A DNA stretch of 64,000 bases, taken from NCBI GenBank assembly GCA_025655575.1, contig JAHXIP010000002.1, positions 1 to 64,000 on the forward strand, read 5' to 3'. Positions 48,095 to 58,228 of this stretch are shown here, piece after piece. Both the position numbers and the translations under genes were made by a program. Below the pieces are notes generated by a model, which did no database searches, had not been told where the DNA came from, and saw nothing but the letters and a program-made list of their open reading frames with translations. The DNA is from Candidatus Thiodiazotropha sp. (ex Monitilora ramsayi). GTDB taxonomy: Bacteria; Pseudomonadota; Gammaproteobacteria; Chromatiales; Chromatiaceae. The first letter of the stretch is position 1. The number at the start of each line of letters is the position of its first letter.

Positions 48095-48113
48095 AATGAT
48101 AACGATTCGCATT
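48095..48113 (-). promoter_or_regulatory. Fur-box-like site upstream of fbpABC
   Basis: AATGATAACGATTCGCATT matches the Fur consensus (hexamer array GATAAT/ATTATC) in most positions, and lies about 55-73 bases upstream of the fbpA start. It also stands in the shared region with cobO on the other strand. This predicts iron repression of fbpABC. Confidence 0.65.
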
Positions 48114-48167
48114 ACTATTTTCAATGTTTAACAGCGATAGCATCTGCACCTTCGTCAGGTTCCCGCA

Positions 48168-48704
48168 GTGAAAAACCGTGAAAAAAGAAACGGGCTCACG
48201 CTGGTCCACACCGGAGCCGGTAAAGGCAAATCATCCAGCGCATTCGGCGTCGCATTCCGTGCTGCCGGCTGGGGCCTGGAAGTCCTGGTCATTCAATTCA
48301 TAAAGGGTCAATGGAAAACGGGTGAGCAACAGGCCGCTACCCGCTTCGAGAATATCGAATGGCATGCCCTGGGGGACGGTTTTACCTGGGACACGAACAA
48401 CCCGGAACAGGATCGACTAACCAGCCGTGAGATCTGGACCTTGTGTCAGGAGAAGATCCGCTCACACCATTACGATCTTGTGATCCTGGACGAGATCAAC
48501 TACTGCTGTGGCTATGGATGGATTGATGGAAAGGAGATCGCCGATTTTATTCGGCATGAAAAACCCTCCTGGATGCATATGATTCTCACCGGCAGGGACG
48601 CTCCCACTGAGATCATTGAAATTGCAGACACCGTGACTGAAATGAAGAAAATCAAACATGCATTCGACAAAGGGATAAATGCCGAACAGGGCGTTGAATT
48701 CTAG
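48168..48704 (+). CDS. cobO: Corrinoid (cob(I)yrinic acid a,c-diamide) adenosyltransferase, 178 aa
   Basis: This CobO/BtuR-family enzyme has the P-loop VHTGAGKGKSSSAFG near the N-terminus, VIQFIKGQWKTGE, and LVILDEINYCCGYGW. It transfers the adenosyl group from ATP to cobalt of corrinoids in the cytoplasm. The start is GTG 48168. The rest of the cobalamin pathway is not in this window apart from dsrN, which belongs to siroheme chemistry. No cobalamin riboswitch precedes it. Confidence 0.94.
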   Translation: MKNREKRNGLTLVHTGAGKGKSSSAFGVAFRAAGWGLEVLVIQFIKGQWKTGEQQAATRFENIEWHALGDGFTWDTNNPEQDRLTSREIWTLCQEKIRSHHYDLVILDEINYCCGYGWIDGKEIADFIRHEKPSWMHMILTGRDAPTEIIEIADTVTEMKKIKHAFDKGINAEQGVEF

Positions 48705-48716
48705 ATCCTAATGTTC

Positions 48717-49499
48717 TCAATCAGACTGAGAAAATGCCTTAAAAAACTGCATCGCGGCACGACCGCTCTTGGTACCTCCACGAGCCATGGCGAAGTGTTT
48801 AGCCGCCTCATGCAGCGCCTTACGGTCTCCCTCATAGTCTTTGAAGTAGTTATCAACAATCGCCAGATAGCGCTTCCAGTTGACTGGGTAGAACGATAAC
48901 CAGAGACCGAATCGGTCAGACAGCGCAAGCTTCTCTTCAGTGGTATCACCGAGATGCAGGTCATCACCGACCAGTCTGGCCTCCTGGTTTTCCGCCATGG
49001 TTTCAGGCAGCAAGTGCCGACGGTTCGAGGTGGCGTAGATCAGGACATTGCGGGGTGGCGCCTCGATAGAACCATCCAGCACACTCTTCAATGCCCGGTA
49101 GGAGGCCTCACCGCTCTCAAAGGTGAGATCGTCACAAAAGACGATGAAGTGTAGAGACAGCTGCCGGATCTCATCTACGATCTCAGGCAGTTCGACCAGG
49201 TCGTTTCTGTCCACCTGGATCAGGCGCAGCCCCTTATCCTTGTAGTGATTCAGGACTGCTTTGATCAGTGAAGACTTACCGGTTCCTCGACTTCCCCATA
49301 ACAACGCATTGTTGGCCCCAACGCCGTTGAGAAAACGCTCGGTATTACGCACCAGAGCCGTCTTTTGATCCTCTATTCCCACCAGCTGATCGAAGCTGAC
49401 GGTATCTACGTGCGCGATGGGTCTCAGATACCCCTTGCGTGACCGCCAGATGGCAGCGTGTGTCTTTTGCCAATCGATCGTCAAGATTTCCTCTCCCAC
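48717..49499 (-). CDS. DUF815-family AAA-type ATPase, 260 aa
   Basis: A single-domain P-loop ATPase with Walker A LWGSRGTGKSSLIKAVL (about residues 60-76), Walker B-like FIVFCDDLTFESGEASYRALK and the sensor segment LIYATSNRRHLLPE, which marks the DUF815 family. The cellular role is unknown; members are widespread, usually single genes. It converges on cobO with 12 bases between, and no partner gene is adjacent. The start MGEEILTIDW is standard. Confidence 0.92.
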   Translation of the reverse strand: MGEEILTIDWQKTHAAIWRSRKGYLRPIAHVDTVSFDQLVGIEDQKTALVRNTERFLNGVGANNALLWGSRGTGKSSLIKAVLNHYKDKGLRLIQVDRNDLVELPEIVDEIRQLSLHFIVFCDDLTFESGEASYRALKSVLDGSIEAPPRNVLIYATSNRRHLLPETMAENQEARLVGDDLHLGDTTEEKLALSDRFGLWLSFYPVNWKRYLAIVDNYFKDYEGDRKALHEAAKHFAMARGGTKSGRAAMQFFKAFSQSD

Positions 49500-49623
49500 G
49501 CTTCTTCAATAACTCGCGCCAATTGTGAAACGAGGAGGTAAAGACTGCAATGACGACACAAGCCCTGTGTCATAAAATATTCATCCCTTGGCTTAGAATC
49601 AACAGCCTACATCGCCATCTCGG

Positions 49624-52600
49624 TCAGGACGCCCCCTCATCATCAATCGGCTTATGCGTCCCGGCGATCCAACTGTAGACCACGGGTACCACGAACAGGG
49701 TGAACAATGTACCCAGACTCATACCACCCACGATGACCCAACCGATCTGTTGGCGACCCTCGGCACCGGCACCTGCAGCCAATGCCAACGGAATGGCGCC
49801 CAACACCATGGCGGCAGTTGTCATGAGAATCGGCCTCAACCGCAGTGAAGCGGCCTCAATGACCGCATCCAGTTTGCTGCTGCCGCGCCGCTGGATCTGA
49901 TTGGCGAACTCAACGATAAGAATGCCATGTTTTGTGATCAGACCCACCAGGGTGATCATGCCGATCTGGCTATAGATATTCAGCGTACCCCCGGTCAGCT
50001 TGAGTGCAAGCAGAGCACCGCCGATGGCCAGCGGCACGCTGACCAGGATAATCAACGGGTCGACAAAACTCTCGAACTGGGCAGCCAATACCAGATAGAT
50101 GAAACCCAGCGCGAGAATGAAGGCAAACAACATAGTATTACCACTCTCTCTAAACTCACGTGACTCACCCTTGTACTGCAACTGCACCTTACCCTCGGCA
50201 ACCTCATCCACTTGCTGTTCCATAAAACTGAGTGCTTCCCCCAGACTATAGCCAGGCGCCAAATTGGCGGAGATAACCGCAGCCCTTAGCTTATCGAAAT
50301 GGTTCAACTCCTTGGGTGCCACCCGCTCTTCCAGCGTTACGAGATTGGATAGCTGGACCATCTCACCACCTCGACCACGGACATAGATATTGTTCAAATC
50401 ACCGGGATCCCGCCGCACCTCATTTTCCACCTGCACCATGACCTCGTACTGTTCGGAACCACGTTTAAAACGAGTCACTTTGCGACCGCCCAGCATCGTC
50501 TCCAAAGTACGACCAAGGGTATCAATGTTCACATCAGTTACCGCGGCTTTGTCACGATCGACACTGACTTTCAGTTCCGGTTTGTTGAGCTTCAGATCAT
50601 TATCAAGAAAAATCAGCGCCTGGTTCTCCCGTGCTTTGGCCATCACCTTCTGTACCAGATCATCCAGCTCCTGATAACTGCCGGTGCTCTGTATGACCAC
50701 TTCCAGATTTTTATTAATCGGGCTCTGTCCCAGTGAGGGAGGGTTGATCGCTACACCCATCAGGCCCGCGACACCGCCGTAAAGTTGCGGCGTCAACTCA
50801 TTGGTAATATCTTTTGCCGCCCGCTCCCTATCTTCCCAAAACTGCAGATTACTGAAAGCCAAGGTCTCGGTAACCACCGGAAAACCAACCACGGTAAACG
50901 TGGTCTTAACCTCCGGCACGGTACCGGTGATGGCCTCCATCTGCTTCGAGTAGCGATTGGTGTAGTCCACCGTCGATCCCTGCGGCGCCATGCCCCAGGT
51001 CATAAAGAAACTGCGGTCTTCTATGGGTGCCAACTCAGATTGCAAACCATTAAACAAGATATAACTACCCCCACCCACGCCCAGGGCCAACAGCAGGATC
51101 AGCCAGCGTATCCTGAGCGTGAAACCCAGTAATTTTTGATAACCGGAGATTAACCCTCCCAGGGCCTTTTCCCCTAAATTGTAGAACCAGTTATGTTGTT
51201 CCTGATGCCGTAGCAACCTGGAAGACATCATGGTCGACAGGGTCAGAGCGGTAAAACCTGAGACCAGCACAGCACCTGCCAGGGTTAATGCAAATTCCGT
51301 AAACAGCTTGCCTGTGCGGCCAAGGGAGAAGGAGATGGGTGCGAAGACCGCCACCAGCGTCAGGGTCATGGCGATGACCGCAAAGGCAATCTCACTGCTA
51401 CCCTTGAGCGCTGCCTTGATTGGATGCAGCCCCTTCTCCACATAGCGGTGGATATTTTCCAGCACCACAATGGCATCATCCACCACCAAGCCGACCGCCA
51501 GTACCATGGCCAGCAACGTCAACACATTAATGGAGTAACCGAAAGCATACATCATCGCGAACACACCGATCAGCGACACCGGGATGGTTACCATGGGAAT
51601 CAGCGTTGCACGTACCGACCTCAGAAACAGAAAGATCACTAAAATGACCAGTGCAACAGCCTCAAAGATAGTCGTAAAAACCCCTTCAATAGAGCGCTGA
51701 ATAAAGACCGACGAATCGTAGGCCACATCGATCGTCATACCTTCGGGAAGCGTCTTAATCAGACTCGGTAACAGCTCACTGATCCCCTGTGAGATCTCCA
51801 GCGGGTTCGCTACAGACTGCTTCACCACACCTAACGCGACGGCGGTTTCCCCTTTGTATCGGGTAACCACACGCTCGTCTTCAGGTCCCAGCTCCACCCT
51901 GGCCACATCTCCCAGGCGAACCAGGTAGCCATCGATATCCCGCAGAATGATTTCGCTGAACTCATGGGGGGTTTTCAGATCGGTCTCTGCCAACACGGTG
52001 AACTCACGATCGCTGCTTTCAATACGACCGGAAGGGACTTCCAGATTCTGCCCACGCAAAGCATTTTCCACATCCTGCGTGGTCAGATTGAAGGCAGCCA
52101 GGCGGACAGGATCAAGCCAGATTCGCATGGCATAACGTCGCTCACCAAAGATCTCCACACTTGCCACACCATTGATGGTCTGCAACTGATCACGCACTAC
52201 CTGATCGGCCACCTCGGAGATCTCCAGCTTGTTGTGGCGATCACTGGACATCGCCATCCAGATAATCGGCTGGGCGTCCGCCTCCACCTTGGCCACCACC
52301 GGTTCTTCCACATCATCAGGTAGTTGACCGCGCACCCGACCCACTCTGTCACGCACATCGTTGGCGGCAATATCAGGATCACGATCGAGCTTAAAAGTGA
52401 TGGTGATCTGACTCACCTCGGAACGGCTGATCGAGGTCATGAAGTCAATGCCCTCAATACCAGCCAGGGAGTCCTCTAGGGTACTGGTGATCTGACTCTC
52501 CATGATGCTGGCACTGGCGCCCGGATAGCTAGTCTCCACGGTCACGACAGGCAGATCGATATTCGGATACTCACGAACTGTCAGACGATCGTAGGAAATC

Positions 52601-52677
52601 AAACCGACAAGGATCAGCAGCAGGTTAAGCACCGTTGCCAGGACGGGGCGGCGAATACTGGTATCTGTGATAACCAT
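49624..52677 (-). CDS. RND-type efflux transporter, inner-membrane pump, 1017 aa
   Basis: This is an AcrB/MexF-like hydrophobe/amphiphile exporter. TM1 is at the start (VLNLLLILVGLISY), followed by the YPNIDLPVVTVETSYPGAS porter entrance. TM4 has AMVLAVGLVVDDAIVVLENIHR with the proton-relay aspartate pair. The second repeat starts about residue 530 and the protein ends with GGMSLGTLFTLFVVPVVY. It expels toxic compounds with the adaptor encoded upstream. The two genes overlap at one base (TGATG). No outer-membrane channel gene is adjacent. Confidence 0.95.
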   Translation of the reverse strand: MVITDTSIRRPVLATVLNLLLILVGLISYDRLTVREYPNIDLPVVTVETSYPGASASIMESQITSTLEDSLAGIEGIDFMTSISRSEVSQITITFKLDRDPDIAANDVRDRVGRVRGQLPDDVEEPVVAKVEADAQPIIWMAMSSDRHNKLEISEVADQVVRDQLQTINGVASVEIFGERRYAMRIWLDPVRLAAFNLTTQDVENALRGQNLEVPSGRIESSDREFTVLAETDLKTPHEFSEIILRDIDGYLVRLGDVARVELGPEDERVVTRYKGETAVALGVVKQSVANPLEISQGISELLPSLIKTLPEGMTIDVAYDSSVFIQRSIEGVFTTIFEAVALVILVIFLFLRSVRATLIPMVTIPVSLIGVFAMMYAFGYSINVLTLLAMVLAVGLVVDDAIVVLENIHRYVEKGLHPIKAALKGSSEIAFAVIAMTLTLVAVFAPISFSLGRTGKLFTEFALTLAGAVLVSGFTALTLSTMMSSRLLRHQEQHNWFYNLGEKALGGLISGYQKLLGFTLRIRWLILLLALGVGGGSYILFNGLQSELAPIEDRSFFMTWGMAPQGSTVDYTNRYSKQMEAITGTVPEVKTTFTVVGFPVVTETLAFSNLQFWEDRERAAKDITNELTPQLYGGVAGLMGVAINPPSLGQSPINKNLEVVIQSTGSYQELDDLVQKVMAKARENQALIFLDNDLKLNKPELKVSVDRDKAAVTDVNIDTLGRTLETMLGGRKVTRFKRGSEQYEVMVQVENEVRRDPGDLNNIYVRGRGGEMVQLSNLVTLEERVAPKELNHFDKLRAAVISANLAPGYSLGEALSFMEQQVDEVAEGKVQLQYKGESREFRESGNTMLFAFILALGFIYLVLAAQFESFVDPLIILVSVPLAIGGALLALKLTGGTLNIYSQIGMITLVGLITKHGILIVEFANQIQRRGSSKLDAVIEAASLRLRPILMTTAAMVLGAIPLALAAGAGAEGRQQIGWVIVGGMSLGTLFTLFVVPVVYSWIAGTHKPIDDEGAS

Positions 52678-53723
52678 CAGGATTCCTTTGCAGGCATGGG
52701 TGTGACATCCATACCGTTCTGCAGTTTTAGATGGCCAGCAGTGACCACCTCATCATCGGCAGACAGACCTTGGACAATCTCTACCCGGGTCCCTTGCCGC
52801 TTTCCCGTCTTCACCTCGGTCCAGACAACCTTGCCTTCCTGCAACCGATACACAAACTGCTGTTTACCCTGGGGCACCAGAGCGGCCTCCGGCACGAACA
52901 AGGCATTCTCTTTGCGCGAGAGGATCAGCGTCACTCGGGCAAACTGTCCAGCCAGCAACTTGCCGCTTTCGTTGGGAACCCTGGCACTTACCAGCAAGCT
53001 ACGACCATTCAGATCGATCTGGGGATCGATGGCATATACCTCGCCATTGAAAACCTGACCCGGAAAAGCGTCCAGATGGACCTCAATCTTTTGTCCTTCC
53101 GCAACCTCTGCCAGGGTGGCTTCCGGCAGTCGAAAGTCGACCTTCATCAGACTCAGATCGAACAAGTTGACGATCTCTTGTCCTGTGGTCAGATAGTCAC
53201 CCGTACTGACTTTGCGCAAACCCACCACGCCATCAAAAGGCGCCATGATCCGGGTTTTCTCCAAACGCGCTTTGGCGAGAACAACTTCAGCCTGATTGAC
53301 TTGCAGTTCGGATGCTGTCTGGTCACGCTCCTGGTCACTGCCGTATCCCTGCTTTTTCAGTGTTGTTGCGCGGTTAAAGTTAGAACGTCCCAAGGCCAGT
53401 CGTGCTTCAGCCTGCTTGAGCTCTGCCGCATAGATAGAATCGTCCAGGGCAATTAATAACTGACCCTGCTTAACACTGCTACCCTCGGAAAAATTAATCT
53501 GCGTTACCCGCCCTTCGATTTCCGGACGCACCTCTACCGACTCGTTGGCACGCAGTGTACCGACAGCTGCCACACTGTTGACCAGCTCACTCTGCTCAAC
53601 CTTTGCAGTTTCTACAGGCAGTGCAAATCCCTCGGCAGCCATTGCTTGGCTGGCAGCCAACAGAAGCCCCGTTGAAAAGAACACAACAGATGCGCAAGAT
53701 CGGCAATTCGGTAAACCTTTCAT
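52677..53723 (-). CDS. RND efflux periplasmic adaptor (membrane fusion protein), 348 aa
   Basis: A signal peptide (VVFFSTGLLLAASQAMA) leads to the adaptor layout. A biotinyl-lipoyl half motif comes first (VRPEIEGRVTQINFSEGSSVKQGQLLIALDD), then an alpha-hairpin (about residues 95-150), the second half motif (APFDGVVGLRKVSTGDYLTTG), a beta-barrel, and a membrane-proximal domain ending VTAGHLKLQNGMDV. It bridges the inner-membrane pump to an outer channel. A TetR regulator is encoded 55 bases upstream in the same direction. Confidence 0.94.
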   Translation of the reverse strand: MKGLPNCRSCASVVFFSTGLLLAASQAMAAEGFALPVETAKVEQSELVNSVAAVGTLRANESVEVRPEIEGRVTQINFSEGSSVKQGQLLIALDDSIYAAELKQAEARLALGRSNFNRATTLKKQGYGSDQERDQTASELQVNQAEVVLAKARLEKTRIMAPFDGVVGLRKVSTGDYLTTGQEIVNLFDLSLMKVDFRLPEATLAEVAEGQKIEVHLDAFPGQVFNGEVYAIDPQIDLNGRSLLVSARVPNESGKLLAGQFARVTLILSRKENALFVPEAALVPQGKQQFVYRLQEGKVVWTEVKTGKRQGTRVEIVQGLSADDEVVTAGHLKLQNGMDVTPMPAKES

Positions 53724-53778
53724 GGGTAGATTCCTGTATTGGTAATAACACGCCAGCCTAATGACTGGTGATTAAAAA

Positions 53779-54504
53779 TTAATGACAAGCCGGAAACTCA
53801 CAACGGGGGGAGAGTGCTTCACAAAGTTTCACCAGACGAAGATAGACTTCGGGTTGCGACGCCTGCTGCAGACCGAATCCTTTGAATGCCGCCATCACTA
53901 GCCTGGGCATACTCTCCTGTTGCCTACGTTGCATTTCATCCCTTTCACTCTCCGGTAGAAAAATATTACTCATGTAGGCGTTGCCCACAGCGAGCGCTAT
54001 CTGGCCGTACTCTATGGCATCCAGATTTTTCTCGCGCTCCTGTGACAGATCAAGCCCACCCGCATCGGCTGCCGACTCCACCAAAGGCATCAGCTGCGCT
54101 TCAAAGCCGCCACAGAGGTTAAGCATCGACTGGTGACGCATGGGAGAGGCCTTGCGCCAGATCGACGGTACGCCTGCCAATTGCTGTGCTTCAAAGTAAA
54201 CAGGATTCTCACGGTCGAAGAGATAGAGCGCTATCGGAATCGCTATCACTCTTTCCACTACATCCAGATCCAAACGGTTCACCTTCTCAATATAGGCGAG
54301 CTTCGCCTGCCAGGCTTCCACTGCCATGGCAATAATCAGATCCTCTTTGCTTTCAAAATGCGCATAGAGCGTGCCGACAGAAACCGACGCAGACTTGGCC
54401 AGATCAGAAATCTTTAGCGCCAGGAAGCCCTCATCTGCAACCATATTCCAGGCACAGACCAGTATATGCTGCTCGCGCTGCTGGCGTTTCTCCAGTCGAT
54501 CCAT
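53779..54504 (-). CDS. TetR-family transcriptional regulator, 241 aa
   Basis: The N-terminal helix-turn-helix (ILVCAWNMVADEGFLALKISDLAKSASVSVGTLYAHFESKEDLI-type region, about residues 14-58) is typical TetR. The C-terminal ligand domain is divergent and ends in CEFPACH. It probably represses the following RND pair, with which it is co-directional. No operator could be assigned, but the AT-rich stretch 54505-54600 is the likely site. Confidence 0.9.
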   Translation of the reverse strand: MDRLEKRQQREQHILVCAWNMVADEGFLALKISDLAKSASVSVGTLYAHFESKEDLIIAMAVEAWQAKLAYIEKVNRLDLDVVERVIAIPIALYLFDRENPVYFEAQQLAGVPSIWRKASPMRHQSMLNLCGGFEAQLMPLVESAADAGGLDLSQEREKNLDAIEYGQIALAVGNAYMSNIFLPESERDEMQRRQQESMPRLVMAAFKGFGLQQASQPEVYLRLVKLCEALSPRCEFPACH

Positions 54505-54681
54505 GGGGTGTCACTTAATAATGAATCATATTCGAATTATTTTCGATTAATCATCCAGAATCAACCACAATTTTTCTAGAGTACTAAAATAAGCGGTCAT
54601 CGCTTCTCTCAGAAGACCGAATCAACCTGATTGCACCCAGGGTTTAGTCGTGATTTTAGAATGCAGCCAGCTACTGAAGAG

Positions 54682-55360
54682 CTACTCAGTACCAGAGACG
54701 ACAATACAGCTCCGTCCCCTTGTTTTAGCTGAATAGAGCGCGTGGTCAGTACGCTTCAGACAGGCATCAAGATCATCCTTGCCGGGATGGAATCTGGAGA
54801 CCCCGAAGCTACCTGTCACACTCACAGGCTCATTGCCAGCTTCAACACGGCTGCCTGCGAGACTTTGGCATAGTCTCTGCCCCAAACCCTCTGCCTCATC
54901 CAGGCTGGTCTGTGGAGACATGACCAAAAACTCTTCACCGCCCCAGCGTGCCAGCAGGTCGCTGTCACGAACGCCATTTCGAACTCTTTCTACCGCATGT
55001 TTGAGTGTCTGATCACCCAGATCGTGGCCAAAACTGTCGTTGATCTCTTTGAAATGATCAAGGTCGATCAGAGTGAGATAGTAGCTATCATCTTCACTCA
55101 GCGTGCTTTAAGCCAGTGCCTCCAGGCGCTGTGTAATGGCGTGCCGATTTTAAAATACCCGTCAGGTAATCAGTTCTGAATATCTCCTCCAGCTTCATTT
55201 CCATACGTGCACGTTCGGCTATTTCGTCTCGAAGCTGCTCGTTGGTGCTTAACAGCTCCGATGTCCTGGCTTTGATCCTCTGCCGCACTGTTTTACATCC
55301 TCGATCTGAGGGCCTGTGTGAGATTATCAATAGCACTCTGGTAGAAATAGGTACCGACAC
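54682..55360 (-). pseudogene. Decayed diguanylate cyclase (GGDEF) gene
   Basis: The 3' part encodes a full GGDEF core: YYLTLIDLDHFKEINDSFGH, the RxxD inhibition site in RDSD, then ARWGGEEFLVMSPQ. The 5' part reads a coiled-coil (RARMEMKLEEIFRTDYLTGI) in another frame and ends at TGA about 55094. Joining the two needs a frameshift near 55150-55160 plus readthrough of an in-frame TAA (about 55107-55109, after LEALA). Two lesions imply a pseudogene rather than a sequencing slip. The N-terminal sensor part, normally longer, appears eroded. Confidence 0.75.
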
Positions 55361-55692
55361 AGAATAATGGTGGCGAAATGGCTAAAAACAGTTTCGTCTG
55401 AATGGTAACTCGCAAAGCGGAGGAGAGCATATTGAAAATGGATAAATTACCAAAATTTAATGGGGATTTTTAATGAGTTCGTGGCTATTCTTGTTAGAGG
55501 GCAAACCGCCTCGTGGGTTATATCTGATGAAAAAAGATGTTCACCTGGAAACTCTGCATTAAAAATACTAAATAACATGCTGTGCTTACTTTTGCATCGC
55601 AGTTGTCTTACCCAGGGTTTCACACAGACGGAACAGATAATTGCCCTGTTTGAGTTTAATTAGAGAACAAAAGAGAGATGAGGAGCAAGAAT
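55361..55692. other. Intergenic region upstream of phaB, with possible pseudogene remnants
   Basis: 332 bases without a convincing gene. The left part may hold further eroded 5' sequence of the diguanylate cyclase. A 67-codon open frame at 55460-55663 has unlikely composition and no ribosome site. The phaB ribosome site GAGGAG lies at about 55679-55684. Confidence 0.4.
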
Positions 55693-56442
55693 ATGACCCA
55701 GAAGATTGCGCTGGTGACTGGTGGTACGGGTGGTATCGGTACTGCCATTTGCCGTGCCTTAGCTGATGATGGCATCAAAGTGGTCGCCGGTTACAATGCC
55801 GGCGGTAATCATGACAAGGCCAAGGCTTGGCAGGCAGAGCAAGAAAAAGACGGTTACAAGATGCTGGCCGCCTACGGTGATGTGACCGATGCTGACTCAT
55901 GCGAGGCATGCGTCAAGAACGTGGAGGAGATTGCCCAGGGTACAGTTGACATATTGATCAACAATGCCGGCATTACACGTGATGGAACATTTCGCAAAAT
56001 GACCTGGGATCAGTGGGATCAGGTACTGAGTGCCAATCTGGACAGCATGTTCCATATGACCCGCCTGGTAATTAATCCAATGCTTGATAAAGGATTCGGC
56101 CGCATCGTTAATATCTCATCAGTGAATGCGCAGAAGGGCCAATTCGGGCAGAGCAACTATTCAGCCGCCAAAGCGGGTATTCACGGATTCACCAAGGCGC
56201 TTGCGCAGGAAGTGGCAGCCAAGGGCGTCACAGTCAACACGGTCTCTCCCGGATATGTACTGACCCCCATGGTCGCCAAAATACCGCAGGAGGTATTGGA
56301 CAAGATTATTAAACAGATACCGGTTGGTCGTTTAGGCGCCCCTGAAGAGATCGGCAAAGCCGTTGCCTACCTGTGCAGCGAGAATTGTGGTTACGTGACA
56401 GGTTCGGATTTCTCAATTAACGGTGGGCAACACATGTCTTGA
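55693..56442 (+). CDS. phaB: Acetoacetyl-CoA reductase, 249 aa
   Basis: This short-chain dehydrogenase has the NADPH loop VTGGTGGIGTAIC, NNAGITRDGTF and the catalytic YSAAK (Tyr about 151). The ITRD and KGFGRIVNISSVNAQKGQFGQ segments are characteristic of PhaB. It reduces acetoacetyl-CoA to 3-hydroxybutyryl-CoA for polyhydroxybutyrate storage. The start is ATG 55693 because GAGGAG precedes it; an ATG at 55678 overlaps that site. phaA and phaC are not in view. Confidence 0.95.
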   Translation: MTQKIALVTGGTGGIGTAICRALADDGIKVVAGYNAGGNHDKAKAWQAEQEKDGYKMLAAYGDVTDADSCEACVKNVEEIAQGTVDILINNAGITRDGTFRKMTWDQWDQVLSANLDSMFHMTRLVINPMLDKGFGRIVNISSVNAQKGQFGQSNYSAAKAGIHGFTKALAQEVAAKGVTVNTVSPGYVLTPMVAKIPQEVLDKIIKQIPVGRLGAPEEIGKAVAYLCSENCGYVTGSDFSINGGQHMS

Positions 56443-56448
56443 TGCAAC

Positions 56449-56476
56449 GCGGGTTGGCATCTGACAGTCAACCCGC
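56449..56476. terminator. Hairpin between convergent phaB and the chemoreceptor gene
   Basis: GCGGGTTG (56449-56456) and CAACCCGC (56469-56476) form a perfect 8-bp stem with a 12-base loop 6 bases after the phaB stop. It probably ends transcription from one or both sides, without a T-run. Confidence 0.5.
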
Positions 56477-56502
56477 TCAACCGCTGTTCCTGTGAGCTTT
56501 TC

Positions 56503-58197
56503 CTACACTTTAAATTGCTTAACCGAGGCTTGCAGCTCCTGTGCTAGCTGGGATACGACAAGCCCCTGCTGCTCGGTTTGCTCCGCCCTGTTCGCCGTCT
56601 GCTCTGAAACCTGACTAATGGTGGTTATCCCCTCATTCACATCAGAGGCTACCTGTCGCTGATCATCCGTAGCATCAGCAATCTTGGAATTGATCTCTGA
56701 TATGAGATCAACAGCCTGTGTTATGGATTCCAGAGATACACCTGCCTGCTTCGCCTGCTCTGCAGTTTCGTGACCACGGGTGCGTCCTGAATTCATAGCA
56801 TCAACCGCCTGTTCTGCACCGGATTGCAGCCTTGTGATAATAGCTTGTATCTCTTGCGTCGATTCCTGAGTACGCGTTGCAAGTGTTCTCACTTCGTCGG
56901 CAACAACAGCAAACCCTCTGCCCTGCTCCCCGGCCCTAGCTGCTTCAATTGCCGCATTGAGCGCCAGGAGATTAGTCTGTTCTGCAATACCCTTAATGAC
57001 ATCGAGTACACCACCAATGTCTTCACTGTCCTTTTGAAAACCGTTGATAATACTGGCAGCCGTATCAATCTCATCAGCCAGGGATGTGATACTGCTGATG
57101 GTCATCCGCAGATCCTTACTCCCCTTTACGGACTCTTTTTCAGCGGATCCTGTCGCTTGCTCGGCCTCAGCGGCACTCTCGGCAACACTATCGACAGTGA
57201 CTGAGAGATTTTGTATGGCATGTACGATGTCTTCCGTCTTGGTTTTTTGATGGAGGACACCAGAGCTCGACTCCTTTGTCATCTCAAGCATTTGAGAAGT
57301 GGCATCACTCATCTTGGCCGTTGAATCTTTGACATTGCCCACCAACACCTGCAATTTATCCATAAATACATTAAACCAATGGGAAAGCTCACCCAGCTCA
57401 TTGCTTGCATCTTCATTGAGCCGCTTGGTCAGATCCCCCTCGCCTTCGGCAATATCTTTAATCCGCTCACGCATCAGCGAGATAGGCCGGTTAATAACAA
57501 GATAGGTATTGAATGATGTAATGAAGACAAAAACGACTGAAACTACAATAATAATCAGTAGCAGCCGCATATCCTCTTCTGCTCTCAGGACTGAGGATGC
57601 AGAATCCTGTTCAATGACTTCAGATGCTCCAGCTGCTTTGACAGATTTCTCCTTGAATGTCTCAGCAAACGACTGCAACTCAATCGCCACCTTTGCTTGA
57701 CGCTCACCTTCAACTGCTGCTTTTTCGAATTCACTGACGATACTGCGCACACGAGGCAGGGATTCTTTTCTCAACTGCTCGTAAATGTCTTCAATTTCCA
57801 ACATCAACATAGTGGGATCTTCCTCCCCACTTTCAATCAGTGTATTGAGATTTTTCACCATCTTCTCAAATGCCGATTGGATCATGCCCATATCAGAGAC
57901 ATTGGTTTTAAGCATTTTTATGAGCGTATTATTCATATCCTCACTGAGCTTGGAGGCTGAAGATGAGGCAAGCTTGGAATCCTGTTCAACCTCCTCCACC
58001 ACAGCACGAATATCTGCGGCTTGTCCTGCTGCCTGTGAAAGGTCATCCGTGGTACGCCCCAATTGATAGAGAGCGAAAAGTGTAGCGAATAGCATCAGGG
58101 AGATAAAAAATGCCATCCCCATGAATACCAATGTGCGAATCTTAAATCGCTCAAAAAAAATACTGACGATTGCGACATACCCGGATGAGACTGACAT
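56503..58197 (-). CDS. Methyl-accepting chemotaxis protein, 564 aa
   Basis: TM1 is at about residues 22-46 ([21 protein letters not shown]). A helical periplasmic sensor of about 160 residues follows, then TM2 at about 212-235 ([19 protein letters not shown]), a HAMP domain ([24 protein letters not shown]), and the signalling hairpin with tip [28 protein letters not shown]. It signals to CheA/CheW. It follows the PilJ-like secreted protein gene by 31 bases, so both are probably one operon and may work together. Confidence 0.95.
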   Translation of the reverse strand: MSVSSGYVAIVSIFFERFKIRTLVFMGMAFFISLMLFATLFALYQLGRTTDDLSQAAGQAADIRAVVEEVEQDSKLASSSASKLSEDMNNTLIKMLKTNVSDMGMIQSAFEKMVKNLNTLIESGEEDPTMLMLEIEDIYEQLRKESLPRVRSIVSEFEKAAVEGERQAKVAIELQSFAETFKEKSVKAAGASEVIEQDSASSVLRAEEDMRLLLIIIVVSVVFVFITSFNTYLVINRPISLMRERIKDIAEGEGDLTKRLNEDASNELGELSHWFNVFMDKLQVLVGNVKDSTAKMSDATSQMLEMTKESSSGVLHQKTKTEDIVHAIQNLSVTVDSVAESAAEAEQATGSAEKESVKGSKDLRMTISSITSLADEIDTAASIINGFQKDSEDIGGVLDVIKGIAEQTNLLALNAAIEAARAGEQGRGFAVVADEVRTLATRTQESTQEIQAIITRLQSGAEQAVDAMNSGRTRGHETAEQAKQAGVSLESITQAVDLISEINSKIADATDDQRQVASDVNEGITTISQVSEQTANRAEQTEQQGLVVSQLAQELQASVKQFKV

Positions 58198-58228
58198 ATT
58201 AAGCCACCACTTTTAGAGATAGAGACAA

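Noticed and set aside
48062..48167. Cobalamin riboswitch before cobO
   Set aside because: Only about 100 bases are available, part of which is the Fur-like site, and no B12-box-like element is seen.
55460..55663. 67-codon plus-strand frame upstream of phaB
   Set aside because: Composition and lack of ribosome site suggest chance; it overlaps probable remnants of the decayed diguanylate cyclase.
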